DNA from: Ochromonas danica
Taxonomy: Eukaryota; Sar; Chrysophyceae; Chromulinales; Chromulinaceae
Length of the DNA: 64,000 nucleotides
NCBI GenBank assembly: GCA_015146655.1
Contig: VKHL01000033.1
Span: 161,005-225,004, forward strand
Direction: 5' to 3'
A program made the translations under genes and the position numbers. Position 1 is the stretch's first letter; each line of letters starts with the position of its first letter. This document shows positions 10,375 to 22,030 of this stretch, piece by piece. The notes beneath the pieces are model-generated. The model was not told the origin of the DNA. It saw only the letters and a program-made list of their open reading frames with translations, and made no database searches.

Positions 10375-12015
10375 ATGGCTGATATGAAGATTCGTCGTGT
10401 TGCTATTATTGGAAGTGGTATTGGTGGACTGGCTGTGGCAGCTTGTTTCAAAGCTATCCCAAGTGGTGTAGAAGAAGTTGTTCTATTTGATCCTTTTGAC
10501 TCATCTTCTATGAAAGAAAGTGGTGGGGCTATTGGATTAACAGGAGGTGTTACTATTTTGCAAAAAATTGGTTGTGGTGAGCAATTACAACAAGTTGGTA
10601 GTAAACTGGAACAAATTCAATATGTTTCCACCTTTGAAGATCCTATCTTACAAGTTAGTCTGAAAGATGCACATCTTTGGGGTCAACCAAAGGAGGAAGA
10701 GCCTTGTTCTGCTTTAGGGTATACAATTCGTTGGAGTGCGTTGAGAAAGATTCTGTTTGATCGAGCATTTCCTTCTGATTTGCAACCCCATCACCGACAA
10801 CAAGAAGAAGAAACGAAAGAGCCTGTCACTCAATCAACAAGATTTATTTATCGGCCATATCATCGCTTCTTGCATCTTGAAGAAAATCAGACAAGTGGGA
10901 AGGTGACATTACAATTTGGTCAAGGTGTTGGGGCTGAAGGAGAGTTTGATTTGGTGATTGGTGCAGATGGTGTGCAGTCCACGGTTCGAAATTTTACAAG
11001 CCACCCTAATGAGACTGTCTTAACATATCTACCTTTTGGTAAGTGGCTTCCTGGAGCCTATGGTGTGTTCCCAACAGGCTTGCGTGTGGCTCAATGCATC
11101 CTCCCTCTTGCAGCTCCAACTGGTGGAAGAGAGAAGATTAACTATGACGAGCAAAGCACTAATAAACTCTGTGAGAGCTTTCGTCAACACCTCGGCGATG
11201 GATGCAATTTGATAACTCTCATCATTGGCGAACAAGATCGTGCATACAAGGTGTTAGTTGTGATATATCCCCAGGATAGCAATATTGTCACTTCTTCACA
11301 AGATCGAAGAGATCGATGGCATCCACGTGGAGCTGAGATAATTCCTGAGCTTTCTAAACGCATTCAGAAAGGTGGATTTGGTCGGCAATCTACTTTACAA
11401 TATTTTCTTCAACAATGTAGTAAACAAGACGGTTTAGTGTTTGATCTCTCCATCCGGGATCAACTTCTTCCCCTGCGTAGTTGGTCCTCAGAATCAGGTC
11501 GAATCGTTTTGGTAGGCGATAGTGCCCATACAACTTCTCCATTCTTAGGCCAAGGGGCTAACCAGGCAATTCAGGATGCTTTTTGTCTCGTATCCATGAT
11601 TTTCAAAGTGAATAATGCCACATTATCATGGCCAGATCGCGATTCTCTTGTTAATCAAAGTTTGATGCGCGACTCTACCTCACTGAATCTCTTTAATTCG
11701 TGTGTGGTCTTCCTGAAGTGGATGTTATATTTGACCACAGCTCCTCTTCGTCCGATATATTCTTTGTGGATGTTCGGGTTGGCCCTTCTTTCCAGGAAGA
11801 ATGTGCCGAACAGACTACAAGAAGCAGTGCAGGAATATGAACGCATTCGGAAACAGCATTGTTTTGTCCTCACTTTGGGGGCACGTCTCGTGGGCTACTT
11901 CGATGTTTTGGGTGGGAAATTGGGATACTTGCTGAAGACGTTGTTTTTTGCAATGCTGCAATGGACAGGACTTGGAAAATGGATCTTTCTTGCTCCCATT
12001 CGTCCGGTTGTCTAA
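10375..12015 (+). CDS. FAD-dependent monooxygenase (UbiH/zeaxanthin epoxidase-like group)
   Basis: Single-exon gene of 546 residues. The ATG at 10375 is preferred; an in-frame GTG six bases earlier is unlikely in a eukaryote. The N terminus has the FAD dinucleotide-binding motif VAIIGSGIGGLAVAACF. The middle has the conserved GADGVQSTVR segment (DG motif), and GRIVLVGDSAHTTSPFLGQG is the second FAD motif (GD). This trio defines the class A flavoprotein hydroxylases that oxygenate aromatic or isoprenoid substrates using NAD(P)H and O2. A C-terminal hydrophobic stretch (about residues 440-475 and again near the end) may attach it to a membrane. No clear plastid leader is seen. The substrate is unknown; carotenoid or quinone metabolism is possible, not shown. 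Confidence 0.88.
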   Translation: MADMKIRRVAIIGSGIGGLAVAACFKAIPSGVEEVVLFDPFDSSSMKESGGAIGLTGGVTILQKIGCGEQLQQVGSKLEQIQYVSTFEDPILQVSLKDAHLWGQPKEEEPCSALGYTIRWSALRKILFDRAFPSDLQPHHRQQEEETKEPVTQSTRFIYRPYHRFLHLEENQTSGKVTLQFGQGVGAEGEFDLVIGADGVQSTVRNFTSHPNETVLTYLPFGKWLPGAYGVFPTGLRVAQCILPLAAPTGGREKINYDEQSTNKLCESFRQHLGDGCNLITLIIGEQDRAYKVLVVIYPQDSNIVTSSQDRRDRWHPRGAEIIPELSKRIQKGGFGRQSTLQYFLQQCSKQDGLVFDLSIRDQLLPLRSWSSESGRIVLVGDSAHTTSPFLGQGANQAIQDAFCLVSMIFKVNNATLSWPDRDSLVNQSLMRDSTSLNLFNSCVVFLKWMLYLTTAPLRPIYSLWMFGLALLSRKNVPNRLQEAVQEYERIRKQHCFVLTLGARLVGYFDVLGGKLGYLLKTLFFAMLQWTGLGKWIFLAPIRPVV

Positions 12016-12408
12016 GGCTTTGTTTCTCGTTATGTTGGAGGTTATCATTCCTGTTGATATGCTACTGTTGATAGTCTGTTATATATGTGCCATGTACTAA
12101 ATGTTACGATGCATGTCCATCAGAGGCCTTGCGTGAAAATTACTCCACATTCTTTCGTTCCACATCATGGTTTCCATTACCTAAATTTAATTTACCTTTC
12201 GAGTGGAGGACGCAGTCCAGTTCGGAGTTCCGGTGAGGCAAGAGGCAAGGGCCAGGTGATATGGTTTCTAACTCTCAATTTGCTGCTTTGTTTGGTGTAC
12301 AACCGCCTCCCCCCTTCCTCTTCCTTTCCGCTTTGCCCACCACCGCCGCACTTTTGACGATTGAATTAACAGATCAACACAGAACAGAAGACTTGATCAC
12401 CTAATATA
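12016..12408. other. Intergenic
   Basis: Spacer between the monooxygenase and the first kinase, with a pyrimidine-rich CCTCC stretch at about 12307-12345. Probable promoter of the downstream kinase. Confidence 0.4.
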
Positions 12409-14982
12409 ATGCCTCATGACTACAGGAAAGGCAGTTCTTCTTGGATTTGCACTCCCTTGTCTTCCATATCTCGTTTTTTCTGGGGTGATTCCTATAGTGC
12501 TAATACATGGAATGGTTTATCCAAAGAAGTTGCCCATGAACTCACTACCTTCAATGAAGAGAATAGTTCTTTGGGAACTATGTTAGGAACATCTATTACA
12601 GTGACTGTTGGTCAAATTCCTTCCTATTTCTTATTGACAAAGTTACATGAAAGGATGGTAATACGTCGTAGTCTGATCATCATTTGTGCTTTGGGTATGT
12701 TCTTCATCTTATTAGCAGTATGGTTCAACTTTTATTATCACTATATGCTTCGTAGAAGTAATAATACTAATAGTGCATTGAAAGATAAAGGACGTAGGAT
12801 GATTCCAGTTTTGCAAACTTATGCTTCCTTGGCGATTATTATCACTTACAGTATTCGTCTGTTTTTACGTGTCACGAGTGCTCCTTGCCACGATGATGAT
12901 GTTTCTGAAAGATCTCAAGTTTCATGGGGTGATAATTGGGATTGTAATCCTTATGATAATCTAGATACCATTCCTGAAGAGACCATGTATGCACTCATGC
13001 TCTTTCCCATTCTTCTTGCAGTCACATTGAAAGAAGTTAGTCTCAAAGTTATGATGATTTGTTGGTCAGGAGCAGTATGTTCATTAATTGCAGCAACTGT
13101 TTATAAGCATGCATATCGTTCTTTGAGTTTGGTATTAGTATATATCCTCCCAAGTCTCATAATTATATTCGAAAACAAGAGACATAACTTTGCTCTCTTT
13201 CTATTGGCACGAGAGTTGAAAATGATGCTCAAAGAAAAAGATGAGAATGCTGACCAAGTCCACGCTGCTGAGATGCGGCACATGATCGCTAATGTTGCTC
13301 ATGACCTCAAAACAGTAAGCCATCCTACTCTTTCCTGTCTTACACTTTCTCCTCCTGACGATGTCTGTGTATAGCCTTTGACTTCGTTCTTAAGTGGTAT
13401 CGAGCTCATCTCAGATATTGCCTTGGAATGTCAGAACCATATTTCTGAGAACTCTATGAGTCCAGTACAACTGCACGATAATGTGATCTCTATATTGAAC
13501 TGTCTCGCCAACATTCGCAATACGAACTCCTTCATGTTGATGACGATCAATCGTTGCATTGACTACACGAAGGCATCGAAAGGTCTGAAGCTGGTTCCGA
13601 AATATGAGACGATTGACTTGATGGAGACATTGTCTCTTCCTTTGAACTGCATGAAGGATATCCAGCAACGAGTTTCGATCGTATTGGAGCCTTTGTCAAG
13701 AGACATTTGTTCTCATGTGATCACAGACAAGCAATGGCTGCAAGAGAATGTGTTATGTTTGTTGAGCAATGCAGTGAAATATTCAAGTGAAGGAGAGGTG
13801 AAAGTGATGTTGAGATTGATTAATGGAGATGAAGATAGTGTGAAAATGTCGAGATTCCGCAATGTCTTGGGGAATGTTTCATTCAACAAATGGAAGCCAA
13901 AGTTGTCAATTGTTCCTGTTAATGATGATGAACGTATTTCTGGAGAGGACGACTCGTCTGTCGTCAGCAGGTTTCGTGTGGACACAGGTGAATCGGATGG
14001 CAAGCATGGTGCTGAATGCTCAGATCACATTCAAAGTTCTCCAATTTCGTCTTTCTTATGTATTGAAATTGAAGACAATGGCATCGGTCTCTCTGAAGAG
14101 GCCATGGGCAATTTGTTCAACCCTTTCAAACAAGCACAACGCCTCGCCGGTGGCACTGGATTGGGTCTATATAGCTTGGCTCGTCGTGTGGAAGCTCTGA
14201 ATGGCCAATATGGTGTGAGTAATCGTCGAGATGGAGAACAAGGATGTATGTTTTGGTTTTCGATTCCTTATCGACCAGATAGTGTATCTGCTGAATCTAC
14301 GCATAAATCTATTTTCCCGCGGCGACAAGGCACTATGTCCCGTATAACTGGTTCAACTGATATAACCCCTGCAGTATCACCTTCAAGATCTTCTATGGAT
14401 GGGAGATTTCCGCGAAATAATAAGACTCGAAAGGTGGATCCCGAGAGTGAGGTGTTAGATGAGGTTGTCTTGTTCACTGAGCTGTCAAAGCCTAATTCCG
14501 CGACGGTTTCCGTTTGTAAACTACATGACGTTGAAGATGATGTATCTATGGATATCCTTCTCGTTGATGATTCTCCTGCTATTGTCAAGATGACTTCTAT
14601 GATGTTGAAGAGATTAGGACATCGTATCACTTGTGCTGAGAATGGAGATGTAGCATTGAAGAAGATTTGGGAGAAGTTAGAATCAAGTAAAAGACCTTTT
14701 GATGTGGTATTGATGGATTTACAGATGCCTGTGATGGATGGATTAGAAGCTACTCGTCGTTTAAGAAGTGGTGAAGCTTCAAAGAGGATTTTATCAAACA
14801 GCAATATTGAAGGAATAAATTCTGTACATCAGTTAGTCATCGGAGTTTCAGCCAATTCAGATTATGAGACAATGCAAGATGCTCTTGATGCTGGTGCGGA
14901 CGCGTTTATGTCGAAACCTTTTTCTATAGAAACATTCTATGATACTTATGAAAAACTAAAAGATTCTTTGCTTCGAACTTAG
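12409..14982 (+). CDS. Membrane hybrid sensor histidine kinase, copy A
   Basis: Two exons, 12409-13314 and 13375-14982, join across a 60-nt intron to give 837 residues. The N-terminal 270 residues are hydrophobic with about five or six predicted membrane spans, probably the sensor. The DHp helix follows with NVAHDLKT|PLTSF; the phospho-accepting His298 is four codons before the splice site. The ATPase part has an N box (CLLSNAVKYS), a G1 box (DNGIGL), an F box (NPFKQAQ) and a G2 box (GGTGLGL). The C terminus is a response-regulator receiver with acidic pocket LLVDDS, phospho-acceptor Asp750 (LMDLQMPVMDG) and conserved Lys (MSKPFS). Such proteins relay phosphate internally from His to Asp. It shares nearly identical DNA blocks with copy B, 3.9 kb downstream. 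Confidence 0.93.
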
Positions 14983-16233
14983 TTATAGATTAATATACAT
15001 TTCAGTTCACTCGATATTATTATGAAAAGTTTTATGTTATAATATATGTAAGTTGCTTTGTAGATAGTTTAACATGTGTATTATACTGCTCGTCTTTGTT
15101 GATGTGAAGAGGCAATGCGATCAGGTACTGTATTTTTGCCTTTCTATTAACAGTACTGATGGTGAAGATTGGATGCTACCAATGATCTTGCACAACTAAG
15201 AGATCAAAATGATACGATTCGAACTTCAATTCTCCTTTCTTCGACAACATGTCCCTTCGATATCATTACACATTAACTAGAATACCATTAGAGGAAACCC
15301 ATTATTGTATAGTTAGATCATTAACGACTCGTTTTGTAAATAATAACCCTTATCACATTGCTTGTATTATGACTTTTTTCTAACTGTTTGCCTGTTGAAT
15401 TTCCTGTTGAATTTACTAGAATAATGTAGCTTGTTTTTGGTAACGTGATGAGACAATGTAATCAGATACTGTATTTTCTTCCTTCAATTAGTAGCACTGG
15501 CGGTGAAGAGAATGATTAAATGTTACAACTGATTTCACAAACAATCGCCTTCCATTAGACATAGTAGTCTCAGCAATATCACACATTCGATGTCAAAGCA
15601 AAGGGGCAGTTCGGAGAAGAGAGCAGCAATGCTGTACCACCCGTGACGATCTCAATTCTGAGACATGGCATTTGAATCGTCACCTCTGTTCGAACCGACG
15701 AGGTAAAATGTCTCTTCAGTGGCAAATTCAACTCTTTCGCGTTGGCTCAGTTGAAGTGTTGAGAAGCATGTGGGAAAACGTTGGTGGTGGGGTTTTATAA
15801 GTGGTTGATGTTTCTGGCGGCTGTGGAATTGGCTGATCAAAATTAATTTGAGTATTCTCTTATTCAATTTCAATCATTTCATTTTCATCATTGCCGTTTC
15901 TTTTGTGAATTCTCATAAGGTAATTGCATCGATTTCTCTTTTATAGTCTTTCCTGTGGACCTCTAAACCTACCCCAGGAAAAATAAATTCCTCAAACCTG
16001 CTAATTTAGGAATAGACTGATTAGTCAGTAATTCTGAATTTGATCTCCGCCGTCCGAAATGTGGAAATCCGGAAATCCGGAAATCAATGCTCTCTCCGGT
16101 GGCGGTCAATGCGCGGTTTGAGGGAGTGAGAGGAAGGAGCTGCTGTTGGAAGTTTCGATTGCCTCTGTCATTAGGAGCCTTTTTATTGAGGTTCATCTTG
16201 TTTTTAACTCTTTGAAGAGAATAATAATATCCT

Positions 16234-16265
<32 letters not shown>

Positions 16266-16293
16266 TCAATGAGAAGAAAAGAATAGAAGGAAG
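14983..16293. other. Intergenic between tandem kinases
   Basis: AT-rich region with two related segments (about 15103-15140 and 15445-15495: TGATGNNNAGGCAATGNNATCAG-like followed by TACTGTATTTT), i.e. a diverged direct duplication. An (ATC)n microsatellite lies at about 16237-16265, just before copy B. No coding region is supported. Confidence 0.45.
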
Positions 16294-19011
16294 ATGAGCT
16301 GTTCTGAGTTAAAACAACATCTATCATCGGCACGTGATATTAGTGGTGGTTCATCATCACGTTCTAAAGAATACTTATCTTTAAATGAATTTATTTGGGG
16401 TAGGCAGTTTGTTCTTTTACGTAAAGAGCATTTTGATATTTCTTTACAAGAAGATTTCTGGTCATTAAATAATGAAAATGAGTCCTTGGGGGCTTTACTT
16501 CTTGCCTATGTTGTTAATACTGGCATCCAAGCACCAACCTATTATGATGCACATGAGAACTGTCATAACGTCTTGTTTATTATCCCTGCTATTGGTATGG
16601 CCACGGTATTGATGTCCATGTGGATCTCGCTCTTCTATCAGTGCTTTGGACGTCTTCTACCATCTACTGGTTGGCATCAATTCTGGCGAAGATCAGTTCC
16701 ATCCATGAGAATCTATACAGCTATTGGAAGTTCTGTATTTTTCGTCTTTCGATTAATTGTCAAATCGATGATGAATAATTGTCAGAAAAATCTGTTTGCA
16801 AAGAAAGATTGGAATTGTGTGTCAAATCGCTATAATTTTGGTATGCCAGCTGAAACTCAGGTGGGACTATTACTCTTTCCGCTGCTTTTCAGTGGACTAT
16901 ATCGAGAGATTGATGTGAGGGTCTTTTTATGTCTCTGGGCTATGACAATAATATCCAATTTCGTTGCAATCAAGCTATCAAATGCAGATATATATTACCC
17001 TACAATCTCTATTTATATCATCCCAAGCTTATTAATCATATTTGAATCCTATCGATATAATCGTTGCATTGCTATGACTACAATAGCCTTAAAGCAGGCA
17101 ATGCGAGAAAAGGATGAGAATGCTGACCAAGTCCACGCTGCTGAGATGCGGCACATGATCGCTAATGTTGCTCATGACCTCAAAACAGTAAGCCATCCTA
17201 CTCTTTCCTGTCTTACACTTTCTCCTCCTGACGATGTCTGTGTATAGCCTTTGACTTCGTTCTTAAGTGGTATCGAGCTCATCTCAGATATTGCCTTGGA
17301 ATGTCAGAACCATATTTCTGAGAACTCTATGAGTCCAGTACAACTGCACGATAATGTGATCTCTATATTGAACTGTCTCGCCAACATTCGCAATACGAAC
17401 TCCTTCATGTTGATGACGATCAATCGTTGCATTGACTACACGAAGGCATCGAAAGGTCTGAAGCTGGTTCCGAAATATGAGACGATTGACTTGATGGAGA
17501 CATTGTCTCTTCCTTTGAACTGCATGAAGGATATCCAGCAACGAGTTTCGATCGTATTGGAGCCTTTGTCAAGAGACATTTGTTCTCATGTGATCACAGA
17601 CAAGCAATGGCTGCAAGAGAATGTGTTATGTTTGCTGAGCAATGCAGTGAAATATTCAAGTGAAGGAGAGGTGAAAGTGATGTTGAGATTGATTGGCGAG
17701 GAGGAGGCCAATCCTGTGAAGGCAAAGGATAATTTTCTTTCCCTTTCGTTCAAAGAGAAGCCTCCTATTTTCCCTGTCAAGAAGCGAGCTGCGGCTTATC
17801 AAGTATTCCCAGTTGCGGAAAATTCATTGATAGCAGATGATAGTACAGGTGTTTTGGAGAGTAGCAAAGAATCAGGAGATCAGTTTCCCACCTCCATCGA
17901 TCAAATGGACTGTGGCGAGAAAGATCCGAAAAACAAAACTATCAAAACTTTCCTTCTCATTGAGATTGAAGACAATGGCATCGGTCTCTCTGAAGAGGCC
18001 ATGAGCAATTTGTTCAACCCTTTCAAACAAGCACAACGCCTCGCCGGTGGCACTGGATTGGGTCTATATAGCTTGGCTCGTCGTGTGGAAGCTCTGAATG
18101 GCCAATATGGTGTGAGTAATCGTCGAGATGGAGAACAAGGATGTATGTTTTGGTTTTCGATTCCTTATCGACCAGATAGTGTATCTGCTGGATCTATTCG
18201 CAGGAGTATTTTCCCAAGGCGGCAGGATGGGTTGATTTCTTCCATTAGTGCCATAAGTGAAGCTGAGGTTAAAGCTCATGTTGAAAGTGGTGAGCATGGT
18301 TCAATTCATGGAGAACAGTCTGTTTTGTCGGATGGAAACGCTATTCCTCCCTCCTTAACTCACGATCGAGCTGCAGGCACTCCAACTTCCGCGTCTCTCA
18401 GGATGATAACGAAATCTTCGCAAGCAGATCTTGTAGTAGACACAACTTGTAATAATCCTGATATTCATTTGGAGATACTTGTGGCTGATGATGCTCCTGC
18501 TATTGTCAAGATGACTTCTATGATGTTGAAGAGATTAGGACATCGTATTACTTGTGCTGAGAATGGAGATGTAGCATTGAAGAAGATTTGGGAGAAGTTA
18601 GAATCAAGTAAAAGACCTTTTGATGTGGTATTGATGGATTTACAGATGCCTGTGATGGATGGATTAGAAGCTACTCGTCGTTTAAGAGCTTTTGAATTAG
18701 CTATTAACTCCTCCTCTTCAGATAACAGTACCGTCTTCCCTAAACGTAATCTTGGTCTAAGGAAGATCTCTATAGAAATGGATCGATCTTCCTTTTTGAC
18801 AAGTTCATCTGGAGCTAATCCATCTTCAGTAGGAAACAGCTCACAAAGTCAGGCAGTATTACGTCAATTAGTTATCGGAGTTTCAGCCAATTCAGATTAT
18901 GAGACAATGCAAGATGCTCTTAATGCTGGTGTGGATGCGTTTATGGCGAAACCTTTTTCTATAGAAACATTCTATGATACTTATGAAAAGCTAAAAGACA
19001 ATAGAGTGTGA
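16294..19011 (+). CDS. Membrane hybrid sensor histidine kinase, copy B
   Basis: Two exons, 16294-17187 and 17248-19011, give 885 residues. The order matches copy A: membrane sensor, DHp with NVAHDLKT|PLTSF (His294), N box, DNGIGL, GGTGLGL, a linker, then a receiver with Asp762 (LMDLQMPVMDG) and Lys (MAKPFS). The first acidic-pocket residues read LVADDA rather than LLVDDS. A Ser-rich insertion of about 50 residues lies inside the receiver (encoded about 18688-18860), between the LEATRRLR helix and the LVIGVSANS strand; copy A has only about 20 residues there. The sensor is homologous to copy A but strongly diverged, while the DHp/N-box DNA differs at one base in 582, intron included. Recent conversion or domain-level exchange is likely. 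Confidence 0.93.
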
Positions 19012-20389
19012 TATGGAACAAAGCAATATTTAATCAATTCATAGCCGTTTTAGGCTATACTAATATGGTGAAGATATATCATGTCTAACCATTTAAATCT
19101 TGTTCATAACTCTTTGTATTATGTATATATCGAATAAAGTGAAGATAGAACAGGAAATGTTGAGATTGGTGGCAATGCTGTTTGTTATGAAAGAAAGAAT
19201 ATGCTTGTTCATTGTTTGTCTTTCTACCTTATCATCATCATCATCACTAGAGACGCCTCTTTGTTGTCATTGTTACTTTTTCGTCTTAGTCTTAATAAGC
19301 ATTGTGAGTTGATATTGTATTGATATATTTGGGAGTTATTTTGCTCTCTCTTTGTTGCAATTATCGGCGTGAATGCTTCCTTTTCTTTGTTGCTTCTTTG
19401 CTATCACTTATGTTATTGTTGTTGCTGCATGGTTGTTGCCCCCTGCTGCTCTCTCCTTATGCGACGATTAAATGAAATGATCAACACTTCCCTTCGTACT
19501 TAACCACTCCAAATAATCAGTAAAACCAGAATGCCGAATTCTATACTATTCTATTCTATTCCCAGTTCTGTCTACATTCTTCTTCCTTTACCCTCTGGAT
19601 CCAGAAGTATACCAAGCCAGGTTTCTTCTACTTCAATTTCTGCTTCTGCTTCCACTTCTTCTACTACTTTTGTAGTATGTTGTGTTATGATCTGTGATAT
19701 GCATGCGATGATCCTAATAGTATGACAATGATAAATGTTCTATTGTTTTGTAAGTCCTAAAAGGCCACCTCATTTCTTTCCTGTTAGATAGATAGCTATC
19801 TGATCGTCTTAGTAAAACATGTCTTATTTTGTGGCTTTATTCAATTTATTAAGAATAGCTATCTTCCTCTCTTAACTTTATGAAATGCACAAGATTAATA
19901 GAAAGCACGGTTAGGGTTAGGGTTAGTTATACTACAAGTAGTAAGACACAATAGTTGGTAACGATATGTTTGATATCAGTGAATTAGTCGAAGAAGATGA
20001 ACACCAGTAGTCTATGTTTCTACTTCCTACTGCTTGGCCCTTTGTTCTGTAGAATCAATGTGGTGGAGGGAATGATCTTTAGACATCATTCAAGTGAAGT
20101 GAAGTGTATGAATACAAAGGAAATCCAACCAATTCGTAAGTAACGTCGAAATTATATTAATCGATTACCTTCTTATTGGATTGAAATAGTCAAATCCACA
20201 ACAATTAATCATATATCATTTATCATGTCTATATATCATGTTATCTCACCTAATAACTTAGGATGATGATTAAGGAATACTAACTTATCATAGTATCTAA
20301 ATTAGTGCGTATTGCAAAAGTTATAGTAGAAGGAAAGGAACGAAATGCTCATGCTATGGGGCAGGTTCGTGTCTTCTTATAGTAGTCTG
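19012..20389. other. Intergenic, low-complexity
   Basis: No coding region supported. It contains T/C-rich runs, a short telomere-type repeat at 19909-19926, and AT-rich DNA toward the next gene. Confidence 0.5.
19909..19926 (+). repeat. Interstitial telomere-type repeat (GGTTAG)3
   Basis: Three perfect GGTTAG units, a permutation of TTAGGG, lie in intergenic DNA. The tract is short enough to arise by chance or by double-strand-break repair. Confidence 0.6.
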
Positions 20390-21112
20390 TTAGGCAGTGC
20401 TTTGAGCCTTAGGTTCCTTCCTGGAGCGAAGATGAACATGAGAATGAGCACGAGTGGTCTTGGAGGACGTCTGGCTGGTCTTTGCCTTCGTTGCCACGGC
20501 ATTCACCGTATTAGAACCTTCAGCATAATCATCCGTGGCGTTAGGATCATTGTTGTTGTTGGTATTGGTGTTGTCATCATCGCTAGTAGCAGGAGGGGAA
20601 GGGTCATTTTGGTCAGCTGACCCACCAGTTGCCGGAGGATTGTTGGTGGTGTTGTCATCATTGCTAGTAGCAGGAGGGGAAGGGTCATTTTGGTCAGCTG
20701 ACCCACCAGTTGCCGGAGGATTGTTGGTGGTGTTGTCATCATTGCTAGTAGCAGGAGGGGAAGGGTCATTTTGGTCAGCTGACCCACCAGTTGCCGGAGG
20801 ATTGTTGGTGGTGTTGTCATCATTGCTAGTAGCAGGAGGGGAAGGGTCATTTTGGTCAGCTGACCCACCAGTTGCCGGAGGATTGTTGGTGGTGTTGTCA
20901 TCATTGCCGGGATTAGGCACGGGATTAGCTGAGCCACCAGATGGTGGATTGCCATTAATCTCATCGTCACTAGGATTGGCAGCAGAAGGAGGGTCATTGG
21001 AACCACCAGTAACAAACCCATCATCATCTGACAGTACCACCACCACACCAGAATGGACAACTAGTACATGGAAAAGAAGACAAAGGAAGAAAAGAAGAAA
21101 GAAAGTTTTCAT
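20390..21112 (-). CDS. Secreted repeat protein, DDD/LR-tail family, member 1
   Basis: 240 residues from the ATG at 21112 (an in-frame GTG lies just upstream). A strong signal peptide (KTFFLLFFLCLLFHVLVV) is followed at once by GVVVVLSDDDG, the hydrophobic-then-DDD motif shared by other small secreted proteins in this window. The centre is four near-identical 27-residue repeats (DDNTTNNPPATGGSADQN plus a short DPSPPATS-type spacer) with one N-x-T glycosylation sequon each. The C terminus is basic and His/Arg-rich with HVHLRSRKEPK, a variant of the family's LR tail. Composition (Pro, Asn, Asp, Thr, Gly) suggests an extracellular, wall or scale-associated glycoprotein. No known enzyme domain is present; function is unknown. 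Confidence 0.7.
   Translation of the reverse strand: MKTFFLLFFLCLLFHVLVVHSGVVVVLSDDDGFVTGGSNDPPSAANPSDDEINGNPPSGGSANPVPNPGNDDNTTNNPPATGGSADQNDPSPPATSNDDNTTNNPPATGGSADQNDPSPPATSNDDNTTNNPPATGGSADQNDPSPPATSNDDNTTNNPPATGGSADQNDPSPPATSDDDNTNTNNNNDPNATDDYAEGSNTVNAVATKAKTSQTSSKTTRAHSHVHLRSRKEPKAQSTA
20567..20905. repeat. 81-bp coding tandem repeat, about four units
   Basis: Units repeat every 81 bp (for example GTCAGCTGACCC at 20612 and 20693) and are almost base-identical, so the array is recently homogenised. The unit length is a multiple of three and keeps the reading frame. Confidence 0.9.
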
Positions 21113-22030
21113 TCTAGGCACTAAATAGAATAAAGTAATAGCGAAGAAGCAATGCGAAACCTTGACTAGACGGCAGATTGAGCTGATACCAGGGATAGTG
21201 AGGGTCGGAACTCAAAACTGCTGAACGGTCGCTCCTGACCCGACCGTTCGGATTTCAGATTTTCCTCCAAAAACAAAACGAAACCGCTCTGCACTCTTTC
21301 GAAAAATGCGTTTTTGTTGTTGCCGCTCTAAACAGACGATTTGATCCAAAAAAAAATGAAATCCGCTGGGAGATGGATAGAAACGAAAGATGAAACTTCT
21401 TGGTAATCTATCTGCTTTATGGATATCATCTGAGCTTTATGTTGTAAATGATGGTGAATCATCATCCAATGATGTTGCTAATCACCCTCCCAGTACTGTA
21501 ATAGCAGACGGGCTGCTTGACCAGTGCTAAGAAATCGATCACAGTAAAATGATAAAAACTACTAAAAAATTACATCCCTTGGGGTGAACAAAGGCATGTT
21601 AATTTCTTGTCAAGAAGCGGAGCTCTTGTTTACAGCACTATTTATGAGTTAGGTACCAATAATTCATTGGTTCTGTGGAAGTTTCAAGACAATTATAGTT
21701 TTCTTTGCTTACACGAATTGAGAGCAAGTATATTTAACATCAAAAAATTGATCTCACAAGAGCAAGCACATCTAACTCGCTCATACATTTAACTTTGTCT
21801 CGACGGTTGGCCACGCGGAATGTTAACTTTCACATCAAATTGACAAACAATCTCATCAAATTGATCAACATATATAGAATTACGCAACCACAGGCATAAC
21901 AAACACATATAAACTACATTTGAAGACACACGCACACATATATGAATTGCTTGATATGAAAGAAGTATGCTTGTTGTTACTCTCTATAGGTTATCGTAAT
22001 TGCTTATAAACCTTAGAATATCGTTGTCCT
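21113..22030. other. Intergenic
   Basis: Holds the probable promoter of member 1, with a palindromic CGGTCGC...GACCGTTCGG patch near 21226-21250. The rest is AT-rich with no supported gene. Confidence 0.4.

Noticed and set aside
20567-20905. Regular repeats considered as a CRISPR array
   Set aside because: Repeats are contiguous and coding, without unique spacers, in eukaryotic DNA.
20535-21128. Plus-strand repeat frame and a second minus-strand repeat frame
   Set aside because: Both result from the 81-bp repeat reading open in several frames; only the frame with signal peptide and sequons is credible.
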